A program made the position numbers and the translations under genes. A stretch of 64,000 nt of DNA from Eublepharis macularius (Eukaryota; Chordata; Lepidosauria; Squamata; Eublepharidae): the NCBI RefSeq assembly GCF_028583425.1, contig NC_072806.1, positions 31,914,001 to 31,978,000 of the forward strand, in the 5' to 3' direction. Shown one piece after another: positions 41,971 through 53,632 of this stretch (position 1 is its first letter; each line of letters starts with the position of its first letter). The notes beneath the pieces were generated by a model. That model was not told the DNA's origin, made no database searches, and saw nothing but the letters and a program-made list of their open reading frames with translations.

Positions 41971-42539
41971 AAGAACATCAGAAGAGCTCTGCTGGGTCAG
42001 ATGGGGGCGGGGCATCTAGTTCACCAGCCAACCAGTTGCCCTGGAGGCCAATAAATAAGGTGGAAAGGCCTTCCCCTCTTGCTGCTTCTAGCATTAGGAC
42101 TCAGGCTTGTTGCTTTTGAATGTAGAGATTCCTTTTCTTCACCATGGCAAGTAGCCACGGATGGACTGCATTAAATCCACCCCTGCTTATGACCCTCACT
42201 ATGTGCCCTGGCAGTGAAAGCCATAATTTAATTACTGATTAAGAGGTCCTGCCTTTTGACCCCAAATCTCGATCGATTGATCTATGGCACAGGGAAATCT
42301 GGGACCAATACTTCATGGAAAGGATTACAGACCAACTTAAGCATCTAAGAATCTGATTACTTCCGATCAAGTGTTTTGGAAGTCTCGTTGCCCATTATAG
42401 ACTACATGTCTGATCTGGGTATAAAGCCTACCAAGTCATACCCAATCAACCCTTTTATATTTTAAGCTGCTCGTCAACATTATAATATTTCTTCTTCTGA
42501 ATGTAGTCCGATGTATGATATAACATGCATAGGTAAAAA

Positions 42540-42838
42540 TTTAAAGGTAGGCCCCTGTGCAAGCATCGAGTCGTTACTGACCCATGGGGGGACGTCCCAT
42601 TGCAACGTTTTCTTGGCAGACTTTTTGATACGGGGTGGTTTGCCATTGCTTTCCCCAGTCATCTACACTTTACCCCCAGGAAACTGGGTACTTATTTTGC
42701 CAACCTTGGAAGGACGGAAGGCTGAGTCAACCTTGAGCCGGCTACCTGAACCCGGCTTCTGCCAGGATCGAACTCAGGTCGCAAGCAGAGCTTGGGCTGC
42801 AGTACTGCAGCTTACCACTCTGTGCCACGGGGCTCTTA
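42540..42838 (-). mobile_element. Long tRNA-derived SINE
   Basis: In minus: GTGGCACAGAGTGGTAAGCT, GAGTTCGATCCTGGCAGAAG, GGTTGACTCAGCCTTCCGTC, GGCAATGGCAAACCACCCC and GGTCAGTAACGACTCGATGC. About 300 bp with a clear B box. Confidence 0.85.
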
Positions 42839-43463
42839 TAACATGTATAACAATTTACAATTTACTCTTGTTCTTGTATGTAGTTATATGTTTAAATTTT
42901 GTATTGATATTTTGGTTTTGTTATGAAAAGTTAAAAATTAAATTAAAAAGTTTTTAAAAAAATCCTTCCTTTTGTCTGTTCAGACTAGCACTATGGGAGA
43001 GAGAAAAGAAGCTCTCTCAACCCACTTTTTCTAGTCCATGCATAATTTTATAAACCTCTATCTGATACAATCTGTCATGTCCCCTCTTCTCATACTGCAG
43101 CTACTCAGCTGGTTCTGGGAAACTTTTAATGCACAGACATTAAAGATTCTATCTTTCAAATGAGTTCTACTCACAGTTCATATCATCAGTGCAGATATGG
43201 TTCAAACGGACTAAATCCTTTTATGCATTTAGCCAAATCCATTCAAGACTTACGATTAAAAAAAGATGGATTCCTCCATCCCTTGTTGGGGAAAATTAGT
43301 GAAACAAAGACAGAAAAAAAGGCAATAAAAGGCTCATATGTCCCATGCATCCCAAAAGGAAAAGGGGCAGAAAGGAGTATCTGACTACCGTTCTCATAAG
43401 TCTGTTCTTAAAGACACAGACCCTATTCCCTATTGATTTCTGTTGCCAATACGTAGGCATTTC
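42839..43463. other. Nothing recognised
   Basis: AT-rich; no exon or element ends seen. Confidence 0.4.
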
Positions 43464-43831
43464 CAGGGCTTTTTTTCAGCTGGAACGTGGTGGAACGGAG
43501 TTCCGGCACCTCTTGAAAATGGTCACATGGCTGGTGGCCCCGCCTCCTGATCCCCAAACAGTTTAGATTGATCTAAACTCCCCTCTGCCTGGAGATCGGG
43601 GGCAGGGCCACTGGCCATGTGACCATTTTCACTGAGCGCAATTTAAACTTTAAAAAACTTCCCCCTTGTTCCAGCTGAGCCAAAGTGACGTCATGGCATG
43701 GTCCGGGAAGCGTGTGCGCACTTTGCACGTGCGCATGTGGTACCAGGGGCACCACTTCCCGCCAGGAGTTGCCCCTTGTGCTGGCAACCCACTGAGTTCC
43801 GCCACCTCTTTTCCCAGAAAAAAAAGCCCTG
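43464..43831 (-). mobile_element. hAT MITE family A, copy 8
   Basis: CAGGGCTTTTTTTCAGCTGG ... GAAAAAAAAGCCCTG with exact duplication GGCATTTC. Includes the extra GC-rich block with GTGCGCACTTTGCACGTGCG seen also in copies 4 and 10. Confidence 0.9.
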
Positions 43832-43914
43832 GGCATTTCTATTCTGCTGTAACAGCACATCCCCCCCTTAGCTGCCTTTTTTCAAAACTGAAAAGTCCCA
43901 AATACACGTGAAGC

Positions 43915-44102
43915 TCCCTTATACTGAGCCCGACCATTGGTCCATCGGAGTCGATATTGTCTGCTCCGACTGGCAGCAGATCTCGAGGCTGTCAGGAAGA
44001 GGTCTTTCACGTCACCTACTGCCTGGTCCTTTTAATTGGAGATGCCAGTGTTTGGGCCTGGGACCTTTTGCACCCAAACCACTGAGCCATAGCCCCTCCC
44101 AC
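43915..44102 (-). mobile_element. tRNA-derived SINE
   Basis: In minus: GGGAGGGGCTATGGCTCAGT, GGTCCCAGGCCC and TGGACCAATGGTCGGGCTCA. The tRNA head and body are recognisable. Confidence 0.7.
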
Positions 44103-44385
44103 TTTATCCTTTCCTCCTAGGAAAGGCCCTCCAACCCCTTAATTGCCTTGGGGCTGTTTTCTGCACTTTCCCCAGCTCTGCAATATCCTACTGCTGAGGA
44201 CTGCATCAGATGCCTCCAAGTCAGTCCTAGCAGCAAGGGGGCCGATGCGGACACCTTTTTCATACTTAGCACAGGTTTCAAAGAATGCAAATATATTCTG
44301 AACAGATTGGTTGCGATCTGTGAGTCTTTTAGAGTAATGTAGTTCTTAAGAAGGTCGCCTGCCCTGTCAGCCTACTGGGTGGATT

Positions 44386-45119
44386 CAGGGCTAGTCCAAA
44401 TGACCGGTTGTGCTTCCTGCGCAAGACACAACCCCGGGAATGTGGAAGGGGTCCCTGCAAAAGTCTGGGAGAGACATGCAGGACAGCAGCCACCCTGCTC
44501 CCATGCAAGTTGACAATGGCTGCGCGCTTCAGACTGCAAGGAAAACTAACTGCCTGTACAAATCGCTTGGCAAAACCTCTCGTGGAGGGATTCCAGATGG
44601 GCACAAATAGAGCGAGTGCTTTCGCTTTTTCAGCGACCTCACTCGTAAAAACCCGCAATTTCCCATCCCAGCTTACCTGCGGTCCATGGCGCTCAGTTGC
44701 GCTCTATAAGCGGACGGTGTGAACGCGGTATTGCGGGTTTGCACACTTCTGGACGCTTCATCGCCGCGGAGAGGCACGTTTGCGCACATCAAACTGCGCA
44801 AATGGGCACAAACGCACAAAAGTGTACAAAAGTCAATGCTGCATATTCGTATACCTGCGTGTTTGCGCATTTGCGCAAACACGTACATTTTTTTTTTTTA
44901 AAAAACCGAAATGTGAACCAATGAAGGCCCCTGACGTCAACTGTGACGGGGAGGAAACAACCAATCCCGGGTACCTCAGTTGGCCGTGTGAACATCCGGA
45001 AGCGGGACGGCACGGCACGCTGCGAGACAAAGCGGATGGAGACGAAAGTGAACGCGTGGCCGGTAAGCGATTATTTCCGCAGAAAAACCGCAATTTCTGG
45101 CCATCTGGAATCGGCCCTG
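44386..45119. mobile_element. CpG-rich TIR element, 734 bp
   Basis: Starts CAGGGCTAGTCCAAATGACC and ends CTGGAATCGGCCCTG; its right end matches the 7239-7432 element. Very CpG-rich inside (GCGGACGGTGTGAACGCGG, TTTGCGCATTTGCGCAAAC). Overlapping open frames on both strands show no transposase motif. No target duplication found. Confidence 0.65.
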
Positions 45120-45224
45120 GTGCCAGCTGCAAAGTTAGTCACATATACTGAAATCCAAGCTGCTCAAGTATCTGATTCATCTCAAGATGAAATTGTCAGT
45201 GGTGCAAACACAGAACCTCTTATG

Positions 45225-45483
45225 CAGGGCTTTTTTCTGGGAAAAGAGGTGGTGGAACTCAGTGGGTTGCCCTCGGAGAAAATGGTCACATGGCTGGTGG
45301 CCCCGCCCCCTGATCTCCAGACAGAGGGGAGTTGAGATTGCCTTCTGCGCCGCCAAGCGGCGCAGAGGGCAATCTCAACTCCCCTCTGTCTGGAGATCAG
45401 GGGGCGGGGCCACCAGCCATGTGACCATTTTCAAGAGGTTCCGGAACTCCGTTCCACCACCTTCCAGCTGAAAAAAAGCCCTG
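45225..45483 (+). mobile_element. hAT MITE family A, copy 9
   Basis: CAGGGCTTTTTTCTGGG ... GAAAAAAAGCCCTG; duplication CTCTTATG / CTCTTACG. Nearly the same inner sequence as copy 6 (central GCGCCGCCAAGCGGCGC hairpin), so probably the same subfamily. Confidence 0.9.
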
Positions 45484-45505
45484 CTCTTACGGCTGGTTCA
45501 CCTGC

Positions 45506-45532
45506 AACGCACCTATGAGAAATAGGTGCGTT
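45506..45532. repeat. Perfect 11-bp hairpin
   Basis: AACGCACCTAT, loop GAGAA, ATAGGTGCGTT. Right beside hAT copy 9; origin unknown. Confidence 0.9.
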
Positions 45533-46102
45533 GAAAGCCTTCAAGGTGCTCTTGAAAACCTCAACAGGCTTGATTTGGAGAGAAAGGAACAGAAAACAAT
45601 TCACAGGGGCAAGGAACAGGGCAGTTTCTACCCCCAAAAAGCAGCTTAGCCTCACCTGGAGGCCCCAATCCGTAATCCTTGATGGTGGTGGAACTATCAT
45701 TCTTGGGCAGGAGGAAGAACAAAAAGTCTCACGAAAGAATCCTGGCCCGTGATGCGGAGAGTCCACACCACAGGACTTGTGGAGATCGTGTGAGTGCTCA
45801 AAATTCTGCCAGAGATCTCAGATTTCACACTCCAGTATTATAATTCTCAGGGGGTCGCCAGGAAAAAAGCGAATGGACAATAACTGAATTTCAGGTTGAA
45901 AGATCAAGTTCCTTTCCTGGCTTCTCCACACACAGGATGACGCTGCAGTGTTTATTTTCTTATAAACCGTGTGAACAAAATCGGTTAGAAATATCACCGC
46001 TGACTTTTGTGTGTGTCGATGGCATAAAAAAAACAAAAGGAAGATGGGAAATGTGATGAAGAAGACAGGTTTCCTTGCTGGTGTCATATAATACCCCCGT
46101 AT
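45533..46102. other. Nothing recognised
   Basis: No element ends. On the minus strand GGGGCCTCCAG|GTGAGG near 45655 looks like a donor, but nothing else supports an exon. Confidence 0.35.
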
Positions 46103-46480
46103 CGATCTAAAGCACAGCCATATTTGGAATAGGGCGCATATTTCTGGTTGCCGTATGTCAAAAAGGATATTGTAGCACTGGAAAAGGTGCAGAAAAGCGA
46201 CCCCAAAGATGATCGAGGGGTTGGAGTATTTTCCCTACAACAAAAGGGTTAGGAATTTGGGGCTTTTTAGTTTACAGAGAAGACTAAGAAGGGCAGGTAG
46301 GGATTTCTACAATTATGCACAGGGTGAAGAAACTGAGGAAAGTTTTTTCTTTATTTCCCATAATTGTAGAACTGGGCGGAGGGGGACAGAGAATGGAGTT
46401 GATGAGTTCAGGATTCAGGATCTGAGAAAAAGAAACTACTTCTTTACACAAAATGTAATTAACTGGTGGAAAATTAAAAG
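46103..46480 (+). mobile_element. CR1-like LINE ORF2 C-terminal fragment
   Basis: Coding remnants match the common CR1-group C-terminal region: RRLRRAGRDFYNY, FFFISHNCRTGRRG, FRIQDLRKRNYFFTQNVINW. Truncated both sides. Confidence 0.65.
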
Positions 46481-47289
46481 AAAAAAAAACAATACAACAT
46501 ATTGGTAACTCCCTGCTTTTAAGCGTATTGAATTCTGCTCTGTAGACGGACCCTTAGATTTTCTCAGCATTTGAGCTTTCTTGTTTTGACAGATGGACTC
46601 CTGAGATAGAGGAACAGCTATAGGCAGGATGAGGCCGTTGAGTACACTTCTCCGCAGAGCACTAATTCAACCCACCTGAGAATTTTTTGGAACTTAAGCT
46701 TTATAATCCATCATTACAACTTGCCATTTGAAGAGCAGGAGGTTGTTTTCACAGGAGGAACATTTCTGGTCAGAACGGGAGGCGCAAAGGGCGGTGCCCT
46801 CAAGACAAGGCAACGTGCCCAAATCCCCCCTCCTGACCTTCTCAGCTGTGCCACCCACTTCTGCCTCCGGTACTTATAAATTATCTGGGCAAAACCCCAT
46901 CCCCTTAGGTACTGCCGGCTTAGCATGGTTCTTAAAGGAGATTTAAAAGTAAGTTAAAGTGATCGTTACATTTAAGCAAATGTTTTGGAAGGTTAAAAAA
47001 ACCCATTATGCTATTATTGTATTCTGTTTATTGCCTCAAGCAACGGCTGAAGGCACTCTTCTACAGTTTCTCCCAAAGGAACTGGAAGTTGGAGGTAAAC
47101 TGAAGCGCCACTTATCTCTAGTAGCTAAGACATAAAAGCCCGGCTGATTCAGAGCAAAAGGTCCCTCTTGTTCGGCATGCTGTCTTGCTCAGGGGTCAGT
47201 TAAAAGCTTCAGGAAAACCCACAAGCAGGGGCACACAGGCCAAATATCCTCAGCAGTCGGTATCTGTAAGGATGCTGTCGCTGAACATC
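46481..47289. other. Nothing recognised
   Basis: No exon or element ends seen. Confidence 0.4.
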
Positions 47290-47600
47290 GAGGTCCCGTT
47301 TAGCCATCACTACCAACAGCTGTTGAAAAAACCCTCTTTCATTAATTGGTTGAATGTACCTTTAAAGCCAACTAGGTTAGTGGTCCTCCCCACTTCCTGT
47401 GGCAGTGAGTTCCAAGAGTTAATTGTGAACTGTGTAATGCACTGACTTCTGTCTGTCCTGAATCTACTGCCCATCAAATTGGTTGGATGACCTCTAATCT
47501 TAATATCACCTCTCGCGCACTTTCTCCATACTACGCACAATTTTTCAAAACCTTCCAACACTGCAAAGCTCCAACTAATTCCTGAACACAAGGTGCTTCA
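47290..47600 (-). mobile_element. LINE-like C-terminal fragment
   Basis: Minus frame reads DIKIRGHPTNLMGSRFRTDR, ITQFTINSWNSLPQEVGRTT and GFKGTFNQLM, the same domain as the fragment at 46.1 kb but another family. Possibly CR1-group. Confidence 0.55.
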
Positions 47601-48483
47601 ACCTTTTCATAGTTTTGGTTGCCCAAGTCAAGATTAAATATCCCCTCCCACCTGATCACCTGTAAACTCCATCAAAGGATGCCCAAATCCAAAGCGAACA
47701 TTATGAGCCAAGCAAAAGTTAAAATGCAGGACTTACAATCTCACAAGAGGCTGCTGTCTGTTCACGAGTCCTTGTGTCCACAACCCTTTTCTGAACCACA
47801 GCAATGTCAAGTCCCTTACACTTTCCAAATCTTCTCCTTCTTAGGCGTTGGCTGGAGGGAAAAAAATGTTTCATTTGCTCACAGATTGGTCCCTACAGTG
47901 GTGGTTTTGATAGGCGGGCAGCGATGATTTCGAAGAACAGACACTGCTAACACAATAATGAAGAAATCCTGGAAAAGCAGAAGCGATCACTTCTCCCAGG
48001 AGTCTAGCAAAGCTTTTTGTAAAAAATCTCCCTGTGTTTTGGATTTAAGACCGTTTTGTTTCAATTTAGCAGGAGACATTTCTCATCAAATTTCCTTTCG
48101 GTGGAAACACATTCAGATCCAGCGCTTTTTCTGGAGCTCAGGTCTCGCTTGACAAACAAACAACTTTGAAACAAATCCTCTTCTTGCGTTTTCCCTTTGT
48201 CTGGTACAATAATGTGGACATGGCATGAAAAGACACATTTGATTTCTAATTCGGGACTTTGACTTGGAGGTAGCAATCCAGATGCCGCTGTTATGCACAT
48301 TCCATTTCCTCAAGAGGTGGGAAGTTCCAGCGGCATTGCTTCCTGGGTTTTGAGCACTTTGGGAATGTTTACTTTAAATAGCATACTGGTGGAGAACCAG
48401 AGTCCTTTTATGAGACAGCAGATCCACTGCCCCACGTCAGACCGCTCCCCACTTGCTATCCAGCTCTCAGCTCTACTTCTCTC
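47601..48483. other. Nothing recognised
   Basis: No exon or element ends seen. Confidence 0.4.
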
Positions 48484-49590
48484 AACATGTGAACAGACTC
48501 ACATGTATTCCTCCCTGTTCACTTGCGCTCCACTTGCACTCCACTCGATCATGTGCACAGTGACTGTCTCCAGGGGCCAAGCTACAAGTGACGAATGACA
48601 CTTGGACGGCACGTGAACAGACTCACATGTATTCCTCCCTGTTCACTTGCGCTCCACTCGATCACATGCCCAGTGACTGTCTCCAAGTATTTGTATTTCT
48701 CCCTGTTCACTTACACTCCACTCGATCACATGCCCAATGACTGTCTCCAAGTATTTGTATTTCTCCCTATTCACTTGCACTCCACTTGATCACGTGCCCA
48801 GTGACCAAGCTACACATGGCGAATGGGCCAAGGGCCAAGCTACAAGTCACGAATGACACTTGAACGGCAAGTGAACAGACTCACATGTATTCCTCCCTTC
48901 ACTTGCACTCCACTTGCCATTCAAATGTCATTCATCACTTGTAGCTTGGCCCCAAGTATTTGTATTCCTCCCCGTTTTCTTGCGCTCCACTTGCACTCCG
49001 CTCGATCACGTGCCCAGTGATTGTCTCCAAGTATTTGTATTTCTCCCTATTCACTTGCACTCCACTTGATCACGTGCCCAGTGACCAAGCTACACGTGAC
49101 GAATGGGCCAAGGGCCAAGCTACAAGTCACGAATGACACTTGAACGGCAAGTGAACAGACTCACATGTATTCCTCCCTTCACTTGCACTCCACTTGCCAT
49201 TCAAGTGTCATTCATCACTTGTAGCTTGGCCCCAAGTATTTGTATTCCTCCCCGTTTGCTTGCGCTCCACTTGCACTCCGCTCGATCACGTGCCCAGTGA
49301 TTGTCTCCAAGTATTTGTATTTCTCCCTATTCACTTGCACTCCACTTGATCACGTGCCCAGTGACCAAGCTACACGTGACGAATGGGCCAAGGGCCAAGC
49401 TACAAGTCACGAATGACACTTGAACGGCAAGTGAACAGACTCACATGTATTCCTCCCTTCACTTGCACTCCACTTGCCATTCAAGTGTCATTCATCACTT
49501 GTAGCTTGGCCCCAAGTATTTGTATTCCTCCCTGTTTGCTTGCGCTCCACTTGCACTCCGCTCGATCACCTGCCCAGTGATTGTCTCGAA
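48484..49590. repeat. 280-bp tandem array derived from the GCCAAGCTACAAGTGA MITE
   Basis: Three near-identical units start at 48834, 49114 and 49394, exactly 280 bases apart (GGCCAAGCTACAAGTCACGA). Each unit holds a MITE hairpin plus a CACTTGATCACGTGCCCAGT spacer. 48484-48833 has shorter, diverged units. Repeated open frames are by-products. Confidence 0.92.
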
Positions 49591-49777
49591 GTATCTGTAT
49601 GTTCCCCAGATGAGCAGCAACTTACATGGAAGAAAATAAAGGCATATATGTAGAAGCTTTTTTGGTAAAGCTAGGAACATGCTTCATCCTGTGACCTGAG
49701 GGTATAACAACGTGATATACCTGACGTATTGGGTCACAGGTTGCAATGGGATTCCTGGTCAGAAGGACAAGGAACAC

Positions 49778-49955
49778 AGAGCCAAGCTACAAGTGAGGAA
49801 TGACACTTGCCTGGCAAGTGAACAGACTCACCTGTATTCCTCCCTGTTCACTTGCCCTCCACTTGCACTCCACTCGATCAAGTGAACAGGGAGGAATACA
49901 GGTGAGTCTGTTCACTTGCCAGGCAAGTGTCATTCCTCACTTGTAGCTTGGCTCT
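49778..49955. mobile_element. AGAGCCAAGCTACAAGTGA palindromic MITE, intact hairpin
   Basis: AGAGCCAAGCTACAAGTGAG to CTCACTTGTAGCTTGGCTCT; arms of about 75 bases pair almost perfectly. Confidence 0.88.
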
Positions 49956-50367
49956 CACTTGAAAAAGTGCTCGTTCACTTGCTGCTACAAGGGAATGCTG
50001 CAAGAAGGGAGAACAAACTTCCATTTCCTCTCTCACTCTGCTTTTGCCAGTAGAAAGGGTTACTTGCCCCTTTCCTGATACCACGTTCAAGAAAAGGGGC
50101 AAAAAGCCCCCCAGCCCCTGCTGCCATTTTTACTGCTGGAAGCAGGATGGGAGGGAAACTAGAAGCTCCTTCTCTTCCCGAACAGAATTCCCTTGCAGAG
50201 CTGAGCAAATAAGCACTTTTAAAAGAGGAGTTCCTTTAATATACATCGGACTATGAATCCGAGCGCGTATTTGCTACCCAACACATGTTGGACATATTAT
50301 GTAGTTATGCCCTGATTGAATTTTGCCTTGGGAATGAGTTAGGAAAGAGTCATTTGAGATGTTACCC
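49956..50367. other. Nothing recognised
   Basis: No exon or element ends seen. Confidence 0.4.
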
Positions 50368-50585
50368 ACTTCGTGGTGGAGAGTGCCCTCAAGTCATAGC
50401 TGACTTACAGCAACCCCTGGTGGGGTTTTCATGGTAAGAGACTAACAGAGGTGGTTTGCCATTGCCTGCCTCTGCAGCCCTGGTCTTCATTGGAGGTCTC
50501 CCATCCAATTGCTAACCAAGGCCAACCCTGCTTAGCTTCTGAGATCTGACGAGATCAGGCTCACCTGGGCTATTCAGATCAGGGC
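50368..50585 (-). mobile_element. 5S-rRNA-derived SINE
   Basis: In minus: AGCCCAGGTGAGCCTGATCT, AGAAGCTAAGCAGGGTTGGC, AATTGGATGGGAGACCTCC; tail GAGGGCACTCTCC. Confidence 0.88.
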
Positions 50586-50819
50586 ATTACTCACTTTACC
50601 ATCACAGTATTTTAGTTAGAAAATTCCAGTTTCTGCCACGCTTTCTTCCTGCTTGGGACTGAGGAACAGTTACCTTTTTGCCTGGACTGTGCTAAAAAAG
50701 TTCAGTAGCAACTACCATTCAAAATTGACACCCATTTCTGGAGTTGTGTAAAAACACCATATAATATTGTAACGATGTAGAAGGTAAACTAGCAAAGCAA
50801 AGAGGTAGGACAAAAACAT

Positions 50820-51284
50820 TCACAAATGTCTGAAAGTTGTGGTGTACTCAGACATCTCCTGCTGTTGGCTTTGGCAGTGTGCGCACACAAAAAAACCTTT
50901 GGGGCTCCATGGGACTGTTGTTGAAGACTTCTCCCACTGCTCCTCGCTTGTGCTTGGCTTGGTTGTTCCAGGAGGAGTGGAATAGGCCGCTGTGCTCCTT
51001 CCCAGCTCTCTGCCTCCTGGCTGCGTCCGCGACGGCGTAGCACCGTAGTGCCTTTCAAAGCCAGACATCTGTCTGCAATGTTCCTGTGCAATAAACCCAT
51101 GCTTCCAAAGATCCCTCCAAGGAATAATTTGAAAAAAATCAAATAAAAAGAAACAGAAACTCAATTTCCACTTGGGAAGCTTTTCAATGAGATCATGATG
51201 GAAAGATCGTCCAGTTGGCACAAGATAGTCTTTCGTGACTAACAAACACTCCAGCATTCCCTGGGATGGAGACTTCCTCGACAT
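50820..51284 (-). other. Unassigned 154-codon open frame
   Basis: A minus-strand frame begins MSRKSPSQGMLECLLVTKDY and includes FHHDLIEKLPKWKLSFCFFL. It resembles no family I know, and overlaps a second frame of similar length. No mobile-element ends flank it. It may be chance or a decayed gene or retrocopy. Confidence 0.2.
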
Positions 51285-51708
51285 GGAGGCGAGTCATCAA
51301 AACCCCAACAGACAGCAGGAGTTCCATCTAAACCATCTTTGTGGGGGGACGAAGAGAGAAATCAAAGCATACCCTGGGAGAAGAATCTTCTTACAGTTCT
51401 TAAAAATGATTTGGACAAAACTGTGCTGCTTACATCTGCTGGCAGCTCTTTCAAAGGTAGCTCTCACATTACACAAAAAGGATACTACTGAGTGGAAATG
51501 GTGGGAAGAAAAGAACAAAGGAAGGACATAATCTTCTTTGCCATTTGTGGGATTCTTGGACACAGTCGTAGCTGGGAATTGGAAGCAGGACCTTGGCCTG
51601 ATCCAACAAGGCTGATATGACTGGAGCTCTGGGAACATCTCATCCCTCATAGCAGAAAAGAGCAAGAGTCCAGTAGCACCTGTAAGACTAACATTTGTGG
51701 TAGGGTAT

Positions 51709-52037
51709 TGTTAGGCAGAGTGTAAATAAAGCACAGTGGATTCACGCTGTGCTGGTTAAAGAGGTTAAAAAGTTTATTTAGGAACTACACACTTGAGAGT
51801 AAAGGGGAGAGATAGAAATAGGTCCTCGCTATCTGACTACATCTTAGAGAAGAGACAGAGAGGAGAGAGAAGCAGCAGGATATGGCCCTGATTAGCCCGA
51901 TAGGAGACAAGGAAATGACCCCCCAGGAAACAAGAGAGATGCTACCCCCACTATCCTAACTAAGTGATCCTTGCTGCCCCCTGTATGGAAGGCTCCTCTT
52001 CTTCCTTCTTGTACACCAGACATTGCTATTTTCAACA
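51709..52037. mobile_element. Solo-LTR-like fossil
   Basis: Runs from TGTTAGGCAGAG to TTTTCAACA (TG...CA ends), 329 bp, with AATAAA near its left end. Flanks GGTAT / GGAAC are only loosely alike. Related to the older copy at 5015-5588. Confidence 0.65.
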
Positions 52038-52128
52038 GGAACGAGCTTTCATGAACCACAGCTCACTTCTTCAGATACCTGAAGATACCTGTTAGTCTTT
52101 TAGGTGCTACTGGACTCTTGCTCTTTTC

Positions 52129-52501
52129 AAGGGCTTTTTTTCTGGGAAAAGAGGTGGTGGAACTCAGTGGGTTGCCAGCACAGGGGGCAACTCTTGGCGG
52201 GAGGTGGTGCACCTGGTACCACATGTGCACGCACAAAGTGTACACATGCTCTCAGGGCCAATGACATCACTTTGTGTCAGCTGGAACAAGGGGGGAGTTT
52301 TTAAAAGTTTAAATTGCACTCGGTGAAAATGGTCACATGGCCGGTGGCCCCGCCCCCTGATCTCCGGACAGAGGGAAGTTTAGATTGCAATCTCAACTCG
52401 CCTCTGTCTGGAGATCAGGGGGCGGGGCCACCAGCCATGTGACCATTTTCAAGAGGTGCCGGAACTCCGTTCCTCCACGTTCCAGCTGAAAAAAAGCCAT
52501 G
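52129..52501 (+). mobile_element. hAT MITE family A, copy 10
   Basis: AAGGGCTTTTTTTCTGGG ... GAAAAAAAGCCATG with exact duplication CTCTTTTC, so the ends are clear although each has one changed base. Confidence 0.9.
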
Positions 52502-53039
52502 CTCTTTTCTATTGCTACAGACAGAGGGCCGCCCATCTTGATTCATCCTGCATAGTTTAAGTATGTGGTGCAAGAGCAAGATACAGCTGCTTCCACAAAG
52601 GAAGATTCTTCCCAATCCCCTGCCAACCCCAAGGACCAAGAGGATTTGGGAAGCCTGGAAGGAAGCCCACCATGCAGGAAGAGGTTCTTGTCTAAGGAGC
52701 CAGTTAAGGTGGGGTCCAGGGATTCCTTCTCCAACAGGATTTGCCTGCCTCTCAAGGCCGTCCTCTGCAGCTGTCTCTGGGTTCTCACAGACAGAGAAAT
52801 GGGCGCAGAAGTCTGGACCAGAAGATGAAGTACACACCGAGGAGCTGAGAGCAACCCATCGTGTGGTACTACTCAGAAGGAGAAAGCAGGTTTATTTATT
52901 GAAGTCGTTTATGGCCAGCCTTTCTTGGGGAGACTCAAGGCACATTACAAAAGAAAAAACAAATTGCAACCAGGCAGCAAAAAGCATCCAGCGAACAATT
53001 CAATAGCATTAAGATTACAAAATCAGGCAGCCTCCAAAA

Positions 53040-53205
53040 ATCCAGAGGAGTTAGCCGTGTTAGTCTGTAGTCGCAAAATAGTAAAGAGTCCAGTAGCGCC
53101 TTTAAGACTAACCAACTTACTTGTCGCAAAAGCTTTCGAGAAGAGAGCTGTGGTTCTCGAAAGCTTATGCTACAAATAAGTTGGTTCATCTTAAAGGTGC
53201 TAGCA
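53040..53205. mobile_element. Penelope-like 3' repeat, compact inverted pair
   Basis: TCCAGAGGAGTTAGCCGTGT to TAAGACTAACCAACTTACTT, then TCGAGAAGAGAGCTGTGG and GTTGGTTCATCTTAAAGGTG. Confidence 0.7.
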
Positions 53206-53632
53206 GACCTCCAAAAAGGTTAAGATGTGGCACAATTTAAGAAAATAGATTAAAGACAGACAATACAAGCAATAAACTCTGCAACAGACTACAATCCTAT
53301 ACCCTTATAAAAGTGTTTTCCAGAAGCATTCCATTATCCTCCAGCCATATCATTTGTAGGTGTTGTATTTAATATGCGATATATTACATCAGACCTTTTG
53401 ACCCCCCCCCCCCATTTGATTCTATGGCAGCTCTATTCCCTTTATAAAAATGCCCTTCTGAACATTTCTGTTTGCACATTATGCAAAACAACAGAAGTGT
53501 GGGAGCCTTCCTGATGGCCTCAGGCAGGCTGTTCCACAAAGTGCAGTCACAGCAAAGAACGCACGGGTGTGGGCCACTAAGCTTGCAGGGCGGTACCTTC
53601 AGAAGGCTTTGCTCAGATGAGTGAAGTTGTCA

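Larger units (their letters stand above)
51655..52555. mobile_element. Penelope-like 3' repeat pair carrying an LTR and a hAT MITE
   Basis: 51655-51708 (reversed arm), 52038-52128 and 52510-52555 (CTGAAGATACCTGTTAG ... ATTGCTACAGACAGAGGGCC) are the parts of one inverted pair. The LTR entered one arm and the MITE the other. Confidence 0.65.

Noticed and set aside
45640-45800. Possible TRPV1 5' non-coding exon with donor GTGAGG
   Set aside because: Only a donor-like site; no promoter, CpG island or homology to support it.
48823-49580. Regular repeats that might suggest a CRISPR array
   Set aside because: Period is 280 bases, units are hairpin MITE derivatives, and the window is vertebrate.
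48823-49580. Three identical 65-codon frames
   Set aside because: Produced by the 280-bp array; no coding evidence.
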